A stretch of 64,000 nucleotides of DNA from Burkholderiales bacterium (GTDB lineage Bacteria; Pseudomonadota; Gammaproteobacteria; Burkholderiales; SG8-41): contig JAIETP010000008.1 of the NCBI GenBank assembly GCA_019744975.1, forward strand, positions 1 through 64,000. The letters are read 5' to 3'. How positions within the stretch are numbered: position 1 is the stretch's first letter; each line of letters starts with the position of its first letter. Shown here in pieces: positions 13,125 through 22,705 of this stretch. A model generated the notes under the pieces. The model saw only the letters and a program-made list of their open reading frames with translations, made no database searches and had not been told where the DNA came from. The position numbers and the translations under genes were made by a program.

Positions 13125-14345
13125 ATGGATTTTGATGTCATCGTTCTGGGTGCCGGCGCCGCCGGCATGATGTGCGCCGCCACGGCCGGGCAGCGCGGGC
13201 GGCGGGTGCTGCTCATCGATCACGCCGCGACCCTTGCTGAAAAAATCCGCATCTCCGGTGGCGGGCGCTGCAATTTCACCAATCGTGAGGTCGGGCCGGG
13301 GAATTTTCTCTCGCGCAATCCGCATTTCTGCCGTTCGGCGCTGGCGCGTTATACGCCGCGCGATTTCATTGCGCTGGTCGAGCGCCACAACATTTCTTAT
13401 CACGAACGCAACCTGGGCCAGCTGTTCTGTGATGACAGTGCGACGCAGATCATCGCGATGCTCAAAGCCGAATGTGATGCCGCGGCTGTGCAGTGGGCGA
13501 TGCCGGTGACGGTGGAGCGGGTGGCGCGGCTGGTGGGTGGTGAACAGGAGGATGCGCCGGGCTTCGAGGTGGCGACGAACAAGGGCAGTTATCGTACTCA
13601 TGCGCTGGTGGTGGCCACCGGCGGACTGTCGATCCCGAAAATCGGCGCTACCCCGTTTGGTTACCGTTTGGCCGAACAATTCGGACTGAACATCGTGCCG
13701 CCCAAACCCGCGCTGGTGCCGCTGGCCCTGCCGCCGGAGTGGCTGGCGCAGTTCGGCGCCTTGTCCGGTTCATCATTTGATGCGGTGATGTCCTGCGTCG
13801 AGCTGCCGCGCGGCGCGCACTGGCCGGCGTTTCGCGAGGCGGCACTGGTCACCCATCGCGGCCTGTCGGGGCCGGCGATCCTGCAGGTGTCTTCGTACTG
13901 GCAGTTTGGCGGCGCGCGCGGGCCGGTGGCGATGGATCTGCTGCCGGATCTCGACGCCGCTGCCTGGCTCAATGAACACCGCCGCGATCAACAGACGCTG
14001 GGCGCTTTGCTGGCGGAACATCTACCGCGGCGTTTTGCAATCAGCTTTGCCGAGTTGCACGGCTGGACGCAGCCACTGGCGCAGTTGTCCAACGCAACGC
14101 TGGCCGGCATCGCGCAGACGCTGAAGGGCTGGCCACTCCAGCCTTCGGGCACGCTGGGTTATGCCAAGGCCGAGGTCACGCTGGGCGGTGTGGATACTGA
14201 CGAGTTGTCACAACAGACACTGGAGGCGTGCCGCGTGCCGGGGCTTTATTTCATCGGCGAGGTGGTGGATGTGACGGGCTGGCTGGGCGGCTACAACTTT
14301 CAGTGGGCTTGGGCGTCGGGGCATGCGGCGGGGAGACACTGCTAG
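13125..14345 (+). CDS. BaiN/YhiN (HI0933)-family flavoprotein oxidoreductase
   Basis: This 406-residue protein has an N-terminal FAD-binding Rossmann motif VIVLGAGAAGMMCA (about 5-18). The family signature EKIRISGGGRCNFTN (about 38-52) and a C-terminal second FAD contact, VTGWLGGYNFQWAWASGHAA, follow. The family includes YhiN and the clostridial BaiN; the physiological substrate is unclear. It stands alone, facing the large GGDEF/EAL gene tail to tail. The start is supported by the position of the Rossmann motif, although the ribosome-binding site is weak. Confidence 0.9.
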   Translation: MDFDVIVLGAGAAGMMCAATAGQRGRRVLLIDHAATLAEKIRISGGGRCNFTNREVGPGNFLSRNPHFCRSALARYTPRDFIALVERHNISYHERNLGQLFCDDSATQIIAMLKAECDAAAVQWAMPVTVERVARLVGGEQEDAPGFEVATNKGSYRTHALVVATGGLSIPKIGATPFGYRLAEQFGLNIVPPKPALVPLALPPEWLAQFGALSGSSFDAVMSCVELPRGAHWPAFREAALVTHRGLSGPAILQVSSYWQFGGARGPVAMDLLPDLDAAAWLNEHRRDQQTLGALLAEHLPRRFAISFAELHGWTQPLAQLSNATLAGIAQTLKGWPLQPSGTLGYAKAEVTLGGVDTDELSQQTLEACRVPGLYFIGEVVDVTGWLGGYNFQWAWASGHAAGRHC

Positions 14346-14390
14346 TGACTGGTGACTGGTGATTGGGTAATTAGGTGATTGGTAATGGGC
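14346..14390. repeat. GGTGATT-type short repeat tract
   Basis: Degenerate tandem GTGACTG/GTGATTG/AATTAGGT units follow directly on the flavoprotein stop codon. They are related to the tracts at 5750-5797 and 36563-36632. Confidence 0.55.
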
Positions 14391-14400
14391 GGGATTCTCT

Positions 14401-14420
14401 ATAAGTATTTGATTTTATTG
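14401..14420 (+). repeat. AT-rich 20-mer repeat, copy A
   Basis: ATAAGTATTTGATTTTATTG. Exact copies occur at 54014-54033 (same strand) and 61319-61338 (other strand), and near copies at 35245-35264 and 57269-57288. This copy lies between two convergent genes. Confidence 0.8.
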
Positions 14421-14449
14421 TTATTTTAATGGGTCATCCTTGATGCAGG

Positions 14450-17400
14450 TCAATCCTTTTTGGATTTGAGTATCGGATGCGGGCCGCTGTTACTCATGGG
14501 GTCGGTGTTGGTTTGCAGGGCGTCGCGTACTTCTGCGCGCAGCTGTTCTGCCGTCCAGTTCTTGGGCAGGAACAAATGGATGCCGGCCATGTTGGTGGCG
14601 CGGGTCAGGGTAGGGGTGTCGTCGCTGCTCGATGCCAGCACACGCAGTGTGTTGGAGTAGAGTTTGCGGACTCGAGTCAGGAACTGGATGCCGCTCATTC
14701 CCGTCATGTCGTTGTCGCTGATGACGATATCCATCCGGTTGCCGGCGAGGATTTCGAAACCGTCCCTGGCATTTCTTGCGGTCAGCACGCGGAAGCCGTC
14801 GGGTGCAAATGCCTGCATCAGCAGCTGTAGTTCATTTTCATTTTCGACAACCAGCAGCAGTGACACCGAGTTCCCGGTGGCCGGGCTCCGTGCCTGCGGC
14901 AGGCGCTTGTCGTCGGCGAGCATGCGCGCGCAGGCATCCGCCGGCAGGGGTTGCGAGAAATAAAAACCCTGGATTTCGTCGCAGCCGTGAAAACGCAGGA
15001 AATTAAGCTGGCCTTCGCTTTCGACGCCTTCAGCCACGACGCGGAGCTTGAGACTGTGCGCGAGATTGATGATGGTCACTGCGATTGCGGCGTCGTCCGG
15101 ATCGTTGATGGCGTCGCGGATGAATTCGCGGTCGATCTTGAGTTCATCGAGCGGGAATCGTTTGAGATAAGCGAGGCTTGAGTATCCCGTACCAAAGTCG
15201 TCCACCGAGAGCTGCACACCCAGGCGTTTCAGCTGATGCAGGGTCTCGACGGACTCCTGTGCATCGCTCATCAGCAAAGACTCGGTCAGTTCCAGTTTGA
15301 GCAGGGCCGGCTTGACCTTGTTGATGCGCAGCGCCTGTCCGACAGTATCCACGAGATTTTTGACCTGGAACTGGCGGGCTGAAAGGTTGACTGCGACCGG
15401 ATGCAGGACGACGCCTTCCTCTTCCCATTGCTTGATCTGCGCGCACACGCTGTTCAGTATCCAGTCACCGACGGGTACGATCATGCCGGTTTCCTCGAGG
15501 ACGGTGATGAATTCGGCCGGCGGAACCAGCGCCTCACCGTTTTGCCAGCGCAGCAGCGCTTCAAATCCGGTGACGGCGCCGCTCGCGAGGTCGGCCTTGG
15601 GCTGGTAGTGCAGCAGGAATTCCCCGCGGTCCAGGGCGCCGTGCAGTTTTGCTTCAAGTTGCTGGCGCTGGATCAGCCGCTCGTTCATTTGCGGCAGATA
15701 GAATTGATAACCGTTGCGTCCCTGGATTTTGGCCCGATACATCGCCGTGTCTGCATTTTTCAGCAATGCGTCGGAATCCTTGCCATCACTCGGGTAGAGG
15801 GCGATGCCGATGCTGGCGGAAATATAGGCCTGCTGGCCGTTGATGTCGAAGGGTGCCGCCAATGCTTCCACGATCTTCTGCGCGATCATGCCGGCGTCGT
15901 CGGTTTTCGCCAGATTCGACAGCACGACGGCGAATTCGTCGCCGCTCAGCCGCCCGACGGTGTCGCTGTTGCGGACGCAGGCCAGCATGCGCGTCGCGGC
16001 CTGGCGCAGCAGTTCGTCACCTGCCGCGTGGCCGTAGGTGTCGTTGACGGCCTTGAAACGGTCGAGGTCCACAAACAGGATGCCCGCAGACCACTCGTTG
16101 CGTTGCGCCTGCGCCAGCATCTGGTTCAGTCGATCGGTGAACAAATAACGGTTCGGCAGGTCGGTGACGGTGTCGAAACGCGCGAGAAAACTCAGCTTGT
16201 CCTCGGCCTGTTTGCGCTGGATGAACTGCCCGATCTGGCTGCCGATCGAGACCGTCGTTTGCACCAGCGCGGGTTCCGGTTTGCGTATGTTCGGTCCGAA
16301 GAATTCCATGACGCCGACCACGTCGCCGCCGATCAGGATCGGGAAGGCATAGGCACTGTCCCATCCGAGTTTGATTGCGCTGGGCCGGCGGCGAAACGGT
16401 TTGTCGTCGTGCAGGTTGGAGAGCCAGGTGGCCTTTTTTTCATTCCAGGTGCGGCCCAGGAAGCGGCCGGTTTTGACATTTTTTGACGAGAGCCAGTTTT
16501 CCCGGTCGGCAGGATCGAATTCAGGTTCGGTTTTGCACCAGTATTCCGCGCGAATCATGAGCTGGGTTTTTTCGTCCAGCGACCAGCGCGCGCCATAAGC
16601 CCACTGCATCATTTCGCAGATGTTGCGGATGATCTGCTGCATGGCTTCGGCGACGGTCGTCGATTCGGCCAGCAGTTGGGTCACCGCATGCGACATGGCG
16701 CGGCGGACGGCGGCATCTTTTTCCTCGGTGATGTCCCGGCTGATGCCCACTGTGCCGATGATTTCCCCGTCGACGGTCCGCAGCGGCACCTTGCGCGTCG
16801 AGCCCCAGCGGATTTTGTCCGTCTCCCCATCTTTGTGCTCGATCATCAGCCTGTGTTCGGGGTTTTGTATCGGTATCCCTGTCTGCACGATCTCCCGGTC
16901 CTGGCTGGCCAGGGTTTCAGCCACTTTGGGCGGGAAAAAGTCATGGACGGTTTTGCCGGAAATATCGGTGTCGTGCGTGCCCCGGGCATTGAGCCAGCTC
17001 CGGTTGGCAATCAGGTAGGTGCCGTTCTTGTCCTTGGCGTAAATGTGATCGGGAAGGGCATCGATGATGGTGCGCATCAAGGCGCGTTCGCGGACGATCA
17101 CTTCCTCTGTTTTTTTGCGTTCGGTGATGTCCTCGATGATCCTCAGGTGGTAGAGCGGATTGCCCGAAGCGTCGCGCACCATGGACACCGAGCGGTTGCC
17201 CCAGAACACGGAACCGTCTTTGCGCACGAACTTGCGCTCTGACGAAAACGAGGGTGCATTTTCTGTCTGCGCCAGGGCCTGGTACTTGGGGCGATCCTTG
17301 AACTGGTAATCAGGATGGACTAGTTGCGTGCTGGTCATGTTCAGCAACTCGTCTTCGCTGTACCCGAGCATTTCGCAAAGTTTTGGATTTGCACGCAGGA

Positions 17401-18718
17401 TTTTGTAGGAATCGATGGCCGTGTGGAGGATGCCCACCGGCGCGTTGTCAATGGTCGCCCGGTAGCGCAATTCAGCTTCCTTACGCGCGGAGATGTCTTC
17501 GATGACCCTGATGAAGAACAGCGGTTTTCCGGAGGCATCGCGTGCCAGTGACACCGTGCGGTTGGTCCAGAGCGCAGTTCCGTCTTTGCGGATGTATCTT
17601 TTTTCTTCGTTCAAATGGTCGAGTTTTCCCTCCCACATCAGGCGGCGTTTGTTCACGTCGTTCTGGTGATCTTCCGGGAGGGTGAAATCAACGACTTTGC
17701 GGCCCAGCAGCTCTGCCTGGCTGTAACCCAGCATTTCGCAGAACTTGCGGTTGACCCGCAGGTAGCGGCCGTCGGCGGAGGTATGAACGATACCCACGGC
17801 GGCTTGATCGAAGGTTTCCTGGTGATGTTGTTCGAGTTCTTTTTTGTCGGAGATGTCCTCGACGATGCTGATGACGTACTGCGGCGCGCCTGCGCTATCG
17901 CAGGCAGTGGACATGGTGCGCCGCACCCACAGGGGAGTGCCGTCTTTGCGCAGGAAGCGTTTTTCACCGCTTCGTGAACCGCTGTCGCCGCCCTGGGAGC
18001 GGTATTGCGCACCAATCCCGTAATCATCCGGGTGGGTGATGTCTTTTATGGTCTTGCCCAGCAATTCTTCCTTGCTGAAACCGAGCAGGTCGCTGAATTT
18101 CTGGTTGCAGTCGATGAGCACTCCGTTCAGGTCGACACGGGTGATGCCCACCGCCGCCTGATCGAAGATTTCGCGGAAGCGGGCTTCGTTTTCCCGGGAA
18201 CGCTGGTCAGCCAGCTTGCGCTGATGGATGTCGTCGATGGTATGGATCAGGTAGGACTCGCCATCGGGCGTCTGTGCCTTGGCCACGGTCCGCGAAACCC
18301 AGAAGGCGCTGCCGTCCTTGCGGACAAAACGTTTGTCGCTCGCGAAATGGTCGCGGATGCCTTCGATCAATTCGTGCCGCATGTGATCCTGCTGGTCGCG
18401 ATCCTCGGGATGGGTCAGGTCGCGGGTGGTCATGCCGAGCAGTTCGTCAGCGGTATAACCCAGCATCTCGGTCAGTTTGCGGTTGCTGCCGAGGATCCTG
18501 CCTTCGGTGGTCGTATAGGCAATACCGACGGCAATCTGGTCAAAGAATGACTGAAAGCGGGCGCCGGTGGTATCAGCGGCAGGCGCAATGCCGCTCCCGG
18601 CCGCTTGAGCCGCGCTGTTGTCCGATTTCCCCCTTCGTGCCGCCATCGCTTTACCTGTCATTGTGGACGTTGGGTTTGATGCCCATGCGATTTCATGCGT
18701 CCGGTTTTGCCCCATCAT
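14450..18718 (-). CDS. PAS(x5)-GAF-GGDEF-EAL-REC signalling protein
   Basis: This soluble sensor of 1422 residues has five PAS domains (about 55-670), each with the F-D-Q/N-A-x-V-G-I or related start and a PAC-like tail. A GAF domain (about 685-835), a diguanylate cyclase domain with SGDEF in place of GGDEF, and an EAL phosphodiesterase domain follow. The EAL domain has intact FEALLRW, NLSARQF, DDFGTGYSSL and VAEGVES motifs. A C-terminal receiver domain (about 1285-1410) keeps the phospho-acceptor Asp in ISDND and the Lys in LPKNW but has E-N at the acidic pair. It probably both makes and degrades c-di-GMP. The start codon is uncertain; none of the early ATGs has a clear ribosome-binding site. 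Confidence 0.9.
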   Translation of the reverse strand: MMGQNRTHEIAWASNPTSTMTGKAMAARRGKSDNSAAQAAGSGIAPAADTTGARFQSFFDQIAVGIAYTTTEGRILGSNRKLTEMLGYTADELLGMTTRDLTHPEDRDQQDHMRHELIEGIRDHFASDKRFVRKDGSAFWVSRTVAKAQTPDGESYLIHTIDDIHQRKLADQRSRENEARFREIFDQAAVGITRVDLNGVLIDCNQKFSDLLGFSKEELLGKTIKDITHPDDYGIGAQYRSQGGDSGSRSGEKRFLRKDGTPLWVRRTMSTACDSAGAPQYVISIVEDISDKKELEQHHQETFDQAAVGIVHTSADGRYLRVNRKFCEMLGYSQAELLGRKVVDFTLPEDHQNDVNKRRLMWEGKLDHLNEEKRYIRKDGTALWTNRTVSLARDASGKPLFFIRVIEDISARKEAELRYRATIDNAPVGILHTAIDSYKILRANPKLCEMLGYSEDELLNMTSTQLVHPDYQFKDRPKYQALAQTENAPSFSSERKFVRKDGSVFWGNRSVSMVRDASGNPLYHLRIIEDITERKKTEEVIVRERALMRTIIDALPDHIYAKDKNGTYLIANRSWLNARGTHDTDISGKTVHDFFPPKVAETLASQDREIVQTGIPIQNPEHRLMIEHKDGETDKIRWGSTRKVPLRTVDGEIIGTVGISRDITEEKDAAVRRAMSHAVTQLLAESTTVAEAMQQIIRNICEMMQWAYGARWSLDEKTQLMIRAEYWCKTEPEFDPADRENWLSSKNVKTGRFLGRTWNEKKATWLSNLHDDKPFRRRPSAIKLGWDSAYAFPILIGGDVVGVMEFFGPNIRKPEPALVQTTVSIGSQIGQFIQRKQAEDKLSFLARFDTVTDLPNRYLFTDRLNQMLAQAQRNEWSAGILFVDLDRFKAVNDTYGHAAGDELLRQAATRMLACVRNSDTVGRLSGDEFAVVLSNLAKTDDAGMIAQKIVEALAAPFDINGQQAYISASIGIALYPSDGKDSDALLKNADTAMYRAKIQGRNGYQFYLPQMNERLIQRQQLEAKLHGALDRGEFLLHYQPKADLASGAVTGFEALLRWQNGEALVPPAEFITVLEETGMIVPVGDWILNSVCAQIKQWEEEGVVLHPVAVNLSARQFQVKNLVDTVGQALRINKVKPALLKLELTESLLMSDAQESVETLHQLKRLGVQLSVDDFGTGYSSLAYLKRFPLDELKIDREFIRDAINDPDDAAIAVTIINLAHSLKLRVVAEGVESEGQLNFLRFHGCDEIQGFYFSQPLPADACARMLADDKRLPQARSPATGNSVSLLLVVENENELQLLMQAFAPDGFRVLTARNARDGFEILAGNRMDIVISDNDMTGMSGIQFLTRVRKLYSNTLRVLASSSDDTPTLTRATNMAGIHLFLPKNWTAEQLRAEVRDALQTNTDPMSNSGPHPILKSKKD

Positions 18719-18960
18719 GCATCGGATTCGATTTTGCAGTGCATGTTATCCCGGGGCCGTCCGTTAATGGTGATCCGCGGGATTTTGCAGGCAGCGGAAA
18801 GGCCGGGAAAAGCGGTTTTATGGGGTATGCGGGGGGAGACTGGCGGGGGGAGGAGCCCCTGCTTGCAAAAAATGGAATTATTCAATATTTATAATGGCTT
18901 AGTTGCGTTTCTGCGGGTAAGGGAGTACCTTTCGGCGTAATTCGTGGATCGGGAGGTGGC

Positions 18961-19887
18961 ATCGTTAGGTCCATTTGGACATGGCGCGCTTGGTCAGCAG
19001 CACTGCTGCTGGTGATCGCGTCGGCGGCAAACGCCGCAGGTCTCGGCAAACTCGTCGTATTGTCGGCGATGGGGGAACCCTTCCGCGCTGAAATCGATCT
19101 GCTCAATCTGACGCAGTTTCCCGACAGCCGCACTACTGTGACGCCGCGTCTGGCATCCCCGGAGATCTACCCGCCGCTGGGTTTCCGCTATAACCCGGCA
19201 TTGACCGGGGCCCGCCTGAGTATCCAGTCCCGTGCCAACGGTCGCCATGTGCTTGAGCTGGTATCCCTTCAGCCGCTGAATGAGCCGTTTGTCTATCTGC
19301 TGGTCGAGCTCGAGTCGGACGCAGCACGCATCGTGCGCGGCTACACCGCGCTGCTGGATCCGCCGGGTTACCGTGCGCCGCGGCAGACCGCGGCAGTGGA
19401 ATATGTGCCTGCGGTGGTTCCACCCACTGTAACAGCGGTGACTCCCGCTGCCGTGCGCGCACCGGCGCTTGATCGCCGTCCGGCAGTTGCACGTCCGGCG
19501 CCGCGACAGGACGTTTTGTCGAACACTGATGCAAAAACGCTGGCGGCCATGCTCGACCGTGTTGCGGCGCTGGAGACCGCGGTCGCGCAATTGCAGCGCC
19601 ATTGGGAAAAACCCGCGGTGGGCGCCGCGGCGCCGCCGCAAGCAGCACCGGTCGCAGCCCAGCCGGCAGCCGTTGCTGCGCCAGCACCACCTGCGATTCA
19701 GGCACCAGTGGTGCAGACAAAACCGGCAGCCCCTTTCGAATCCGCACCGCGTCGTGCCTCAGACCAGGATTCCCTGCTCAACAATGCCCTGCTGGTGCTG
19801 GCGATCGGCTTGTTGATCCTTCTGGGCGGGCTGGTCTATGTGATGTGGGGGCGTCCGGCCAAAGATCGACCCGCGAAGGTCGACTGA
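18961..19887 (+). CDS. Short FimV-like protein with non-ATG start
   Basis: The frame encodes a signal peptide (WSAALLLVIASAANA), the FimV N-terminal domain GLGKLVVLSAMGEPFRAEID onward (about 100 residues), a proline/alanine-rich linker with one short coiled segment, and a C-terminal membrane helix (LLVLAIGLLILLGGLVYVMW). No ATG or TTG precedes the signal peptide in frame. The best ribosome-binding site, GGAGGT at 18952, is followed by ATC 18961 and ATT 18973, so a rare start is likely. GTG 19012 would cut off most of the signal peptide. FimV proteins organise the cell pole; this one is much shorter and lacks the TPR cytoplasmic part. Confidence 0.7.
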   Translation: MVRSIWTWRAWSAALLLVIASAANAAGLGKLVVLSAMGEPFRAEIDLLNLTQFPDSRTTVTPRLASPEIYPPLGFRYNPALTGARLSIQSRANGRHVLELVSLQPLNEPFVYLLVELESDAARIVRGYTALLDPPGYRAPRQTAAVEYVPAVVPPTVTAVTPAAVRAPALDRRPAVARPAPRQDVLSNTDAKTLAAMLDRVAALETAVAQLQRHWEKPAVGAAAPPQAAPVAAQPAAVAAPAPPAIQAPVVQTKPAAPFESAPRRASDQDSLLNNALLVLAIGLLILLGGLVYVMWGRPAKDRPAKVD

Positions 19888-19927
19888 GTTTGGCAACGGC
19901 GCCTTTGGCATTACGTGTGGAGCTGAC

Positions 19928-20506
19928 ATGACTTATCTGATACTCGGTTTGATTTTTTTCCTCGGCATTCATTCGACCCGCATCGTCGCCGACGGTTTTC
20001 GCACGCGCAGCATTGTCCGCAGCGGACTCCTGCCGTGGAAGGGCGTCTATGCCCTGGTTTCAATCGCCGGTTTTGTGCTGCTGGTGTGGGGCTACGGACA
20101 GGCGCGTTACGAATCCGCAGTACTCTACAACCCGCCGCAGTTCATGCGTCATGTCGCCGGGCTGCTGATGCTGGTGTCGCTGGTGCTGGTGGCTGCGGCC
20201 TATGTGCCGCGCAATCACATCAAGGCGGCGCTCGGGCATCCGATGTTTGCCGGGATCAAGCTCTGGGCGTTTGCGCACCTGCTGTCGAACGGGCGGCTGG
20301 CGGATGTGCTGTTGTTCGGTACGTTTTTGGCCTGGGCCGTCGCCGGTTTTATTGTTTCGCGCAAACGGGACCGCGCCGCGGGTACGGTGTATCCGGCGGG
20401 GACTGGGCTGCGCACGCTGCTGACGGTGATTGTCGGGGTCGGGGCGTGGGCGGTGCTGGTGTCGGGCCTGCATCTTTGGCTGATCGGGGTTTCGCCCTTC
20501 GTGTAA
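19928..20506 (+). CDS. NnrU-family membrane protein
   Basis: This protein of 192 residues has about five or six hydrophobic segments and the NnrU family features LGIHSTRIVADGFRTR near the N-terminus and HPMFAGIKLWAFAHLLSNG in the middle (about 100-118). NnrU is linked to nitric oxide and nitrite metabolism in some denitrifiers and is related to an isoprenoid-modifying enzyme family. Here no denitrification genes are adjacent, so the role is open. It starts 41 bases after the FimV-like gene and ends 30 bases before the TonB-dependent receptor gene, on the same strand. Confidence 0.85.
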   Translation: MTYLILGLIFFLGIHSTRIVADGFRTRSIVRSGLLPWKGVYALVSIAGFVLLVWGYGQARYESAVLYNPPQFMRHVAGLLMLVSLVLVAAAYVPRNHIKAALGHPMFAGIKLWAFAHLLSNGRLADVLLFGTFLAWAVAGFIVSRKRDRAAGTVYPAGTGLRTLLTVIVGVGAWAVLVSGLHLWLIGVSPFV

Positions 20507-20536
20507 AGTGGCGCACCCATCGGCCGGGGAGGGGCG

Positions 20537-22705
20537 ATGAAGTCTTTGCAAACAGGGTATGTTGCGGCGGCAGGTTTTGCGCTCGCCGCTGTTATTCAGA
20601 CACAAGCGCAGGCACAAGCGCAGGTGCAAGCGCAGGTGCAAGCGCAGGCACAAGCGCCTGCGCAGGATACGGGGCGGCCGGTCGCTGTTTTGCCCGAGGT
20701 CACGGTCAGCGCCACGCGCAGCGAGCGCGACAGCATGGATCTGCCGGTGTCCATCGACAGCGTGAACCTGCGCGCGATCCGCGAGGACAATCCGCAGGTC
20801 AATCTTTCCGAATCCCTGGGGCGCGTGCCCGGTATTGCGGTGCAGAACCGGCAGAACTACGCGCAGGATCTGCAGATTTCCTCCCGCGGTTTTGGTGCGC
20901 GTTCGGCGTTCGGGGTGCGCGGGATCCGGCTGATTGCCGACGGCATACCCGCCACCATGCCCGACGGCCAGGGGCAGGCGGCATCCTTCAATCTGTCATC
21001 GGCACAGCGCATCGAAGTACTGCGCGGCCCCTTCTCCAGCCTCTACGGCAACGCGGCCGGCGGCGTGGTGCAGATTTTTACCGCCGACGGGCCGGTGGAT
21101 CCGACGTATTCGGCGAGCGCCGTGGCCGGCAGTTTCGGCAGCCGGAAGCTGGGTTTTCAGTACGGCGGGCAGCACGGGGCGCTCAATGTACTGATGGACG
21201 CCTCGCGTTTCGAGACCGACGGCTACCGTGACCACAGCGCGGCGCGGCGCGACCAGGTCAATGCCAGGCTCAAATACGATCTGGGCGGTGCGGGGCGCCT
21301 GACGCTGGTGTTCAACGCGCTTGACCAGCCGGAAGCCCAGGATCCGCTCGGTTTGACCGCGGCGCAGGTGGCGGCGAATCCGCGGCAGGCGGTTGCGAAT
21401 GCCTACACCTTCAATACCCGCAAGAGCACGGCCCAGACGCAGGCCGGCATGACCTGGGAGATGCCGTTGAGCCCGCAGGATACCCTGCATGCGCGGGCTT
21501 ATTTCGGCGACCGCCAGGTGACCCAGCACTTGGGTTTCGAAGGTGCTTTTCCCCTTCTCAGCTCAGGTGGCGTGGTTGATCTGGACCGCGGCTACGGCGG
21601 GGTCGGATTGCGCTGGTCGCGGGAGGCCAAAGTCGCAGGTCGTGCTTTCACGGTCAACTTAGGTATCGATCATGATCGTATGGCCGAGCGCCGGCGCGGT
21701 TTCGTCAACAATAACGGCATCACCGGTGCCTTGAAGCGCGACGAAGACAATACTGTCTCCAACACCGACGTTTATACGCAAGTCGAATGGCAGGCATCAC
21801 GGCAACTGGGGTTGCTCGCGGGTGTGCGGCACAGCCGCGTTGCGTTTGATTCGCGTGATTATTTTGTTGCCGGCCTCAATGGCGATGACAGCGGCGCAAT
21901 CGATTATGTTCGTACGACACCGGCCGTTGGCGCGATCTGGCGCTTTACGCCGGTTCTTAATGCCTACGCCAATTTCGGGCGAGGCTTTGAGACACCGACA
22001 TTTGCTGAATTGGCATACCGGAGAAACGCAACTGGAACCCTGATTCCGGGACTCAACTTTGCGCTGAAACCGTCCAACAGCATGCATCGTGAGATCGGTA
22101 TCAAAGCGCTGACGGGGGATCTCGGCCATGTCAATATGGCTCTGTTCCGCATCGACACCAAGGACGAGATTGTCGTCAACAGCTCTGCCAGCGGACGCAC
22201 TGATTACCGCAATGCTTCGGGCACGCAGCGCAAAGGATTGGAAATCGCATGGCAGCAGCGGTACAGCGCGGGATTTGAATCCGCGCTGGCGTGGACTTTG
22301 CTCGACGCCAAATTCAGCCAGCCGTTTACCTCGGGCGTGCCGCCGACCACGGTGAACTCGGGTAACCGTCTCCCCGGTGTTGCACCCAATCTGTTTTATG
22401 GCGAGTTGGTTTGGCGTCATGCCGCGAGCGGATTTCATGCCGGGGTCGAGCTCCGACACAGCGGCAAGGTGTTCGTCAACGACCAGAACAGCGAGTCTGC
22501 CGCCGCCTACACGGTGGGCAATCTGCGTGCGGGTTTCCAGCAGCGTGGCCGAGGCTGGCGGCTCACCGAATTCCTGCGCATCGACAATGTTTCGGACCGG
22601 GCCTACATCGGTTCGGTCATCGTGGCGGATAACAACGGCCGTTATTATGAGCCGGCGCCGGGGCGCGCGGCGATTGTGGGAGTGGCGCTGGAGTTGACGC
22701 GCTGA
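20537..22705 (+). CDS. TonB-dependent outer-membrane receptor
   Basis: The 722 residues begin with a signal peptide, then a low-complexity Gln/Ala stretch encoded by a 12-base tandem repeat. The plug domain follows (about 55-165: VTVSATRSERDSMDLPVSID, later RIEVLRGPFSSLYGNAAGGV). The rest is a beta-barrel, ending in GVALELTR rather than the usual terminal aromatic residue. Such receptors import siderophores, cobalamin or other large ligands using TonB energy. The motif ISSRGFGARSAFGVRG in the plug is typical of the iron(III)/catecholate-like group. No exporter or periplasmic binding gene is adjacent. The substrate is unknown. Confidence 0.9.
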   Translation: MKSLQTGYVAAAGFALAAVIQTQAQAQAQVQAQVQAQAQAPAQDTGRPVAVLPEVTVSATRSERDSMDLPVSIDSVNLRAIREDNPQVNLSESLGRVPGIAVQNRQNYAQDLQISSRGFGARSAFGVRGIRLIADGIPATMPDGQGQAASFNLSSAQRIEVLRGPFSSLYGNAAGGVVQIFTADGPVDPTYSASAVAGSFGSRKLGFQYGGQHGALNVLMDASRFETDGYRDHSAARRDQVNARLKYDLGGAGRLTLVFNALDQPEAQDPLGLTAAQVAANPRQAVANAYTFNTRKSTAQTQAGMTWEMPLSPQDTLHARAYFGDRQVTQHLGFEGAFPLLSSGGVVDLDRGYGGVGLRWSREAKVAGRAFTVNLGIDHDRMAERRRGFVNNNGITGALKRDEDNTVSNTDVYTQVEWQASRQLGLLAGVRHSRVAFDSRDYFVAGLNGDDSGAIDYVRTTPAVGAIWRFTPVLNAYANFGRGFETPTFAELAYRRNATGTLIPGLNFALKPSNSMHREIGIKALTGDLGHVNMALFRIDTKDEIVVNSSASGRTDYRNASGTQRKGLEIAWQQRYSAGFESALAWTLLDAKFSQPFTSGVPPTTVNSGNRLPGVAPNLFYGELVWRHAASGFHAGVELRHSGKVFVNDQNSESAAAYTVGNLRAGFQQRGRGWRLTEFLRIDNVSDRAYIGSVIVADNNGRYYEPAPGRAAIVGVALELTR
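20603..20662 (+). repeat. 12-base tandem repeat inside the receptor N-terminus
   Basis: Five units of CAAGCGCAGGYR follow one another, encoding repeated QAQ(A/V). The unit length is a multiple of three, so changes in copy number would alter the length of the segment between signal peptide and plug without breaking the frame. Confidence 0.85.
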
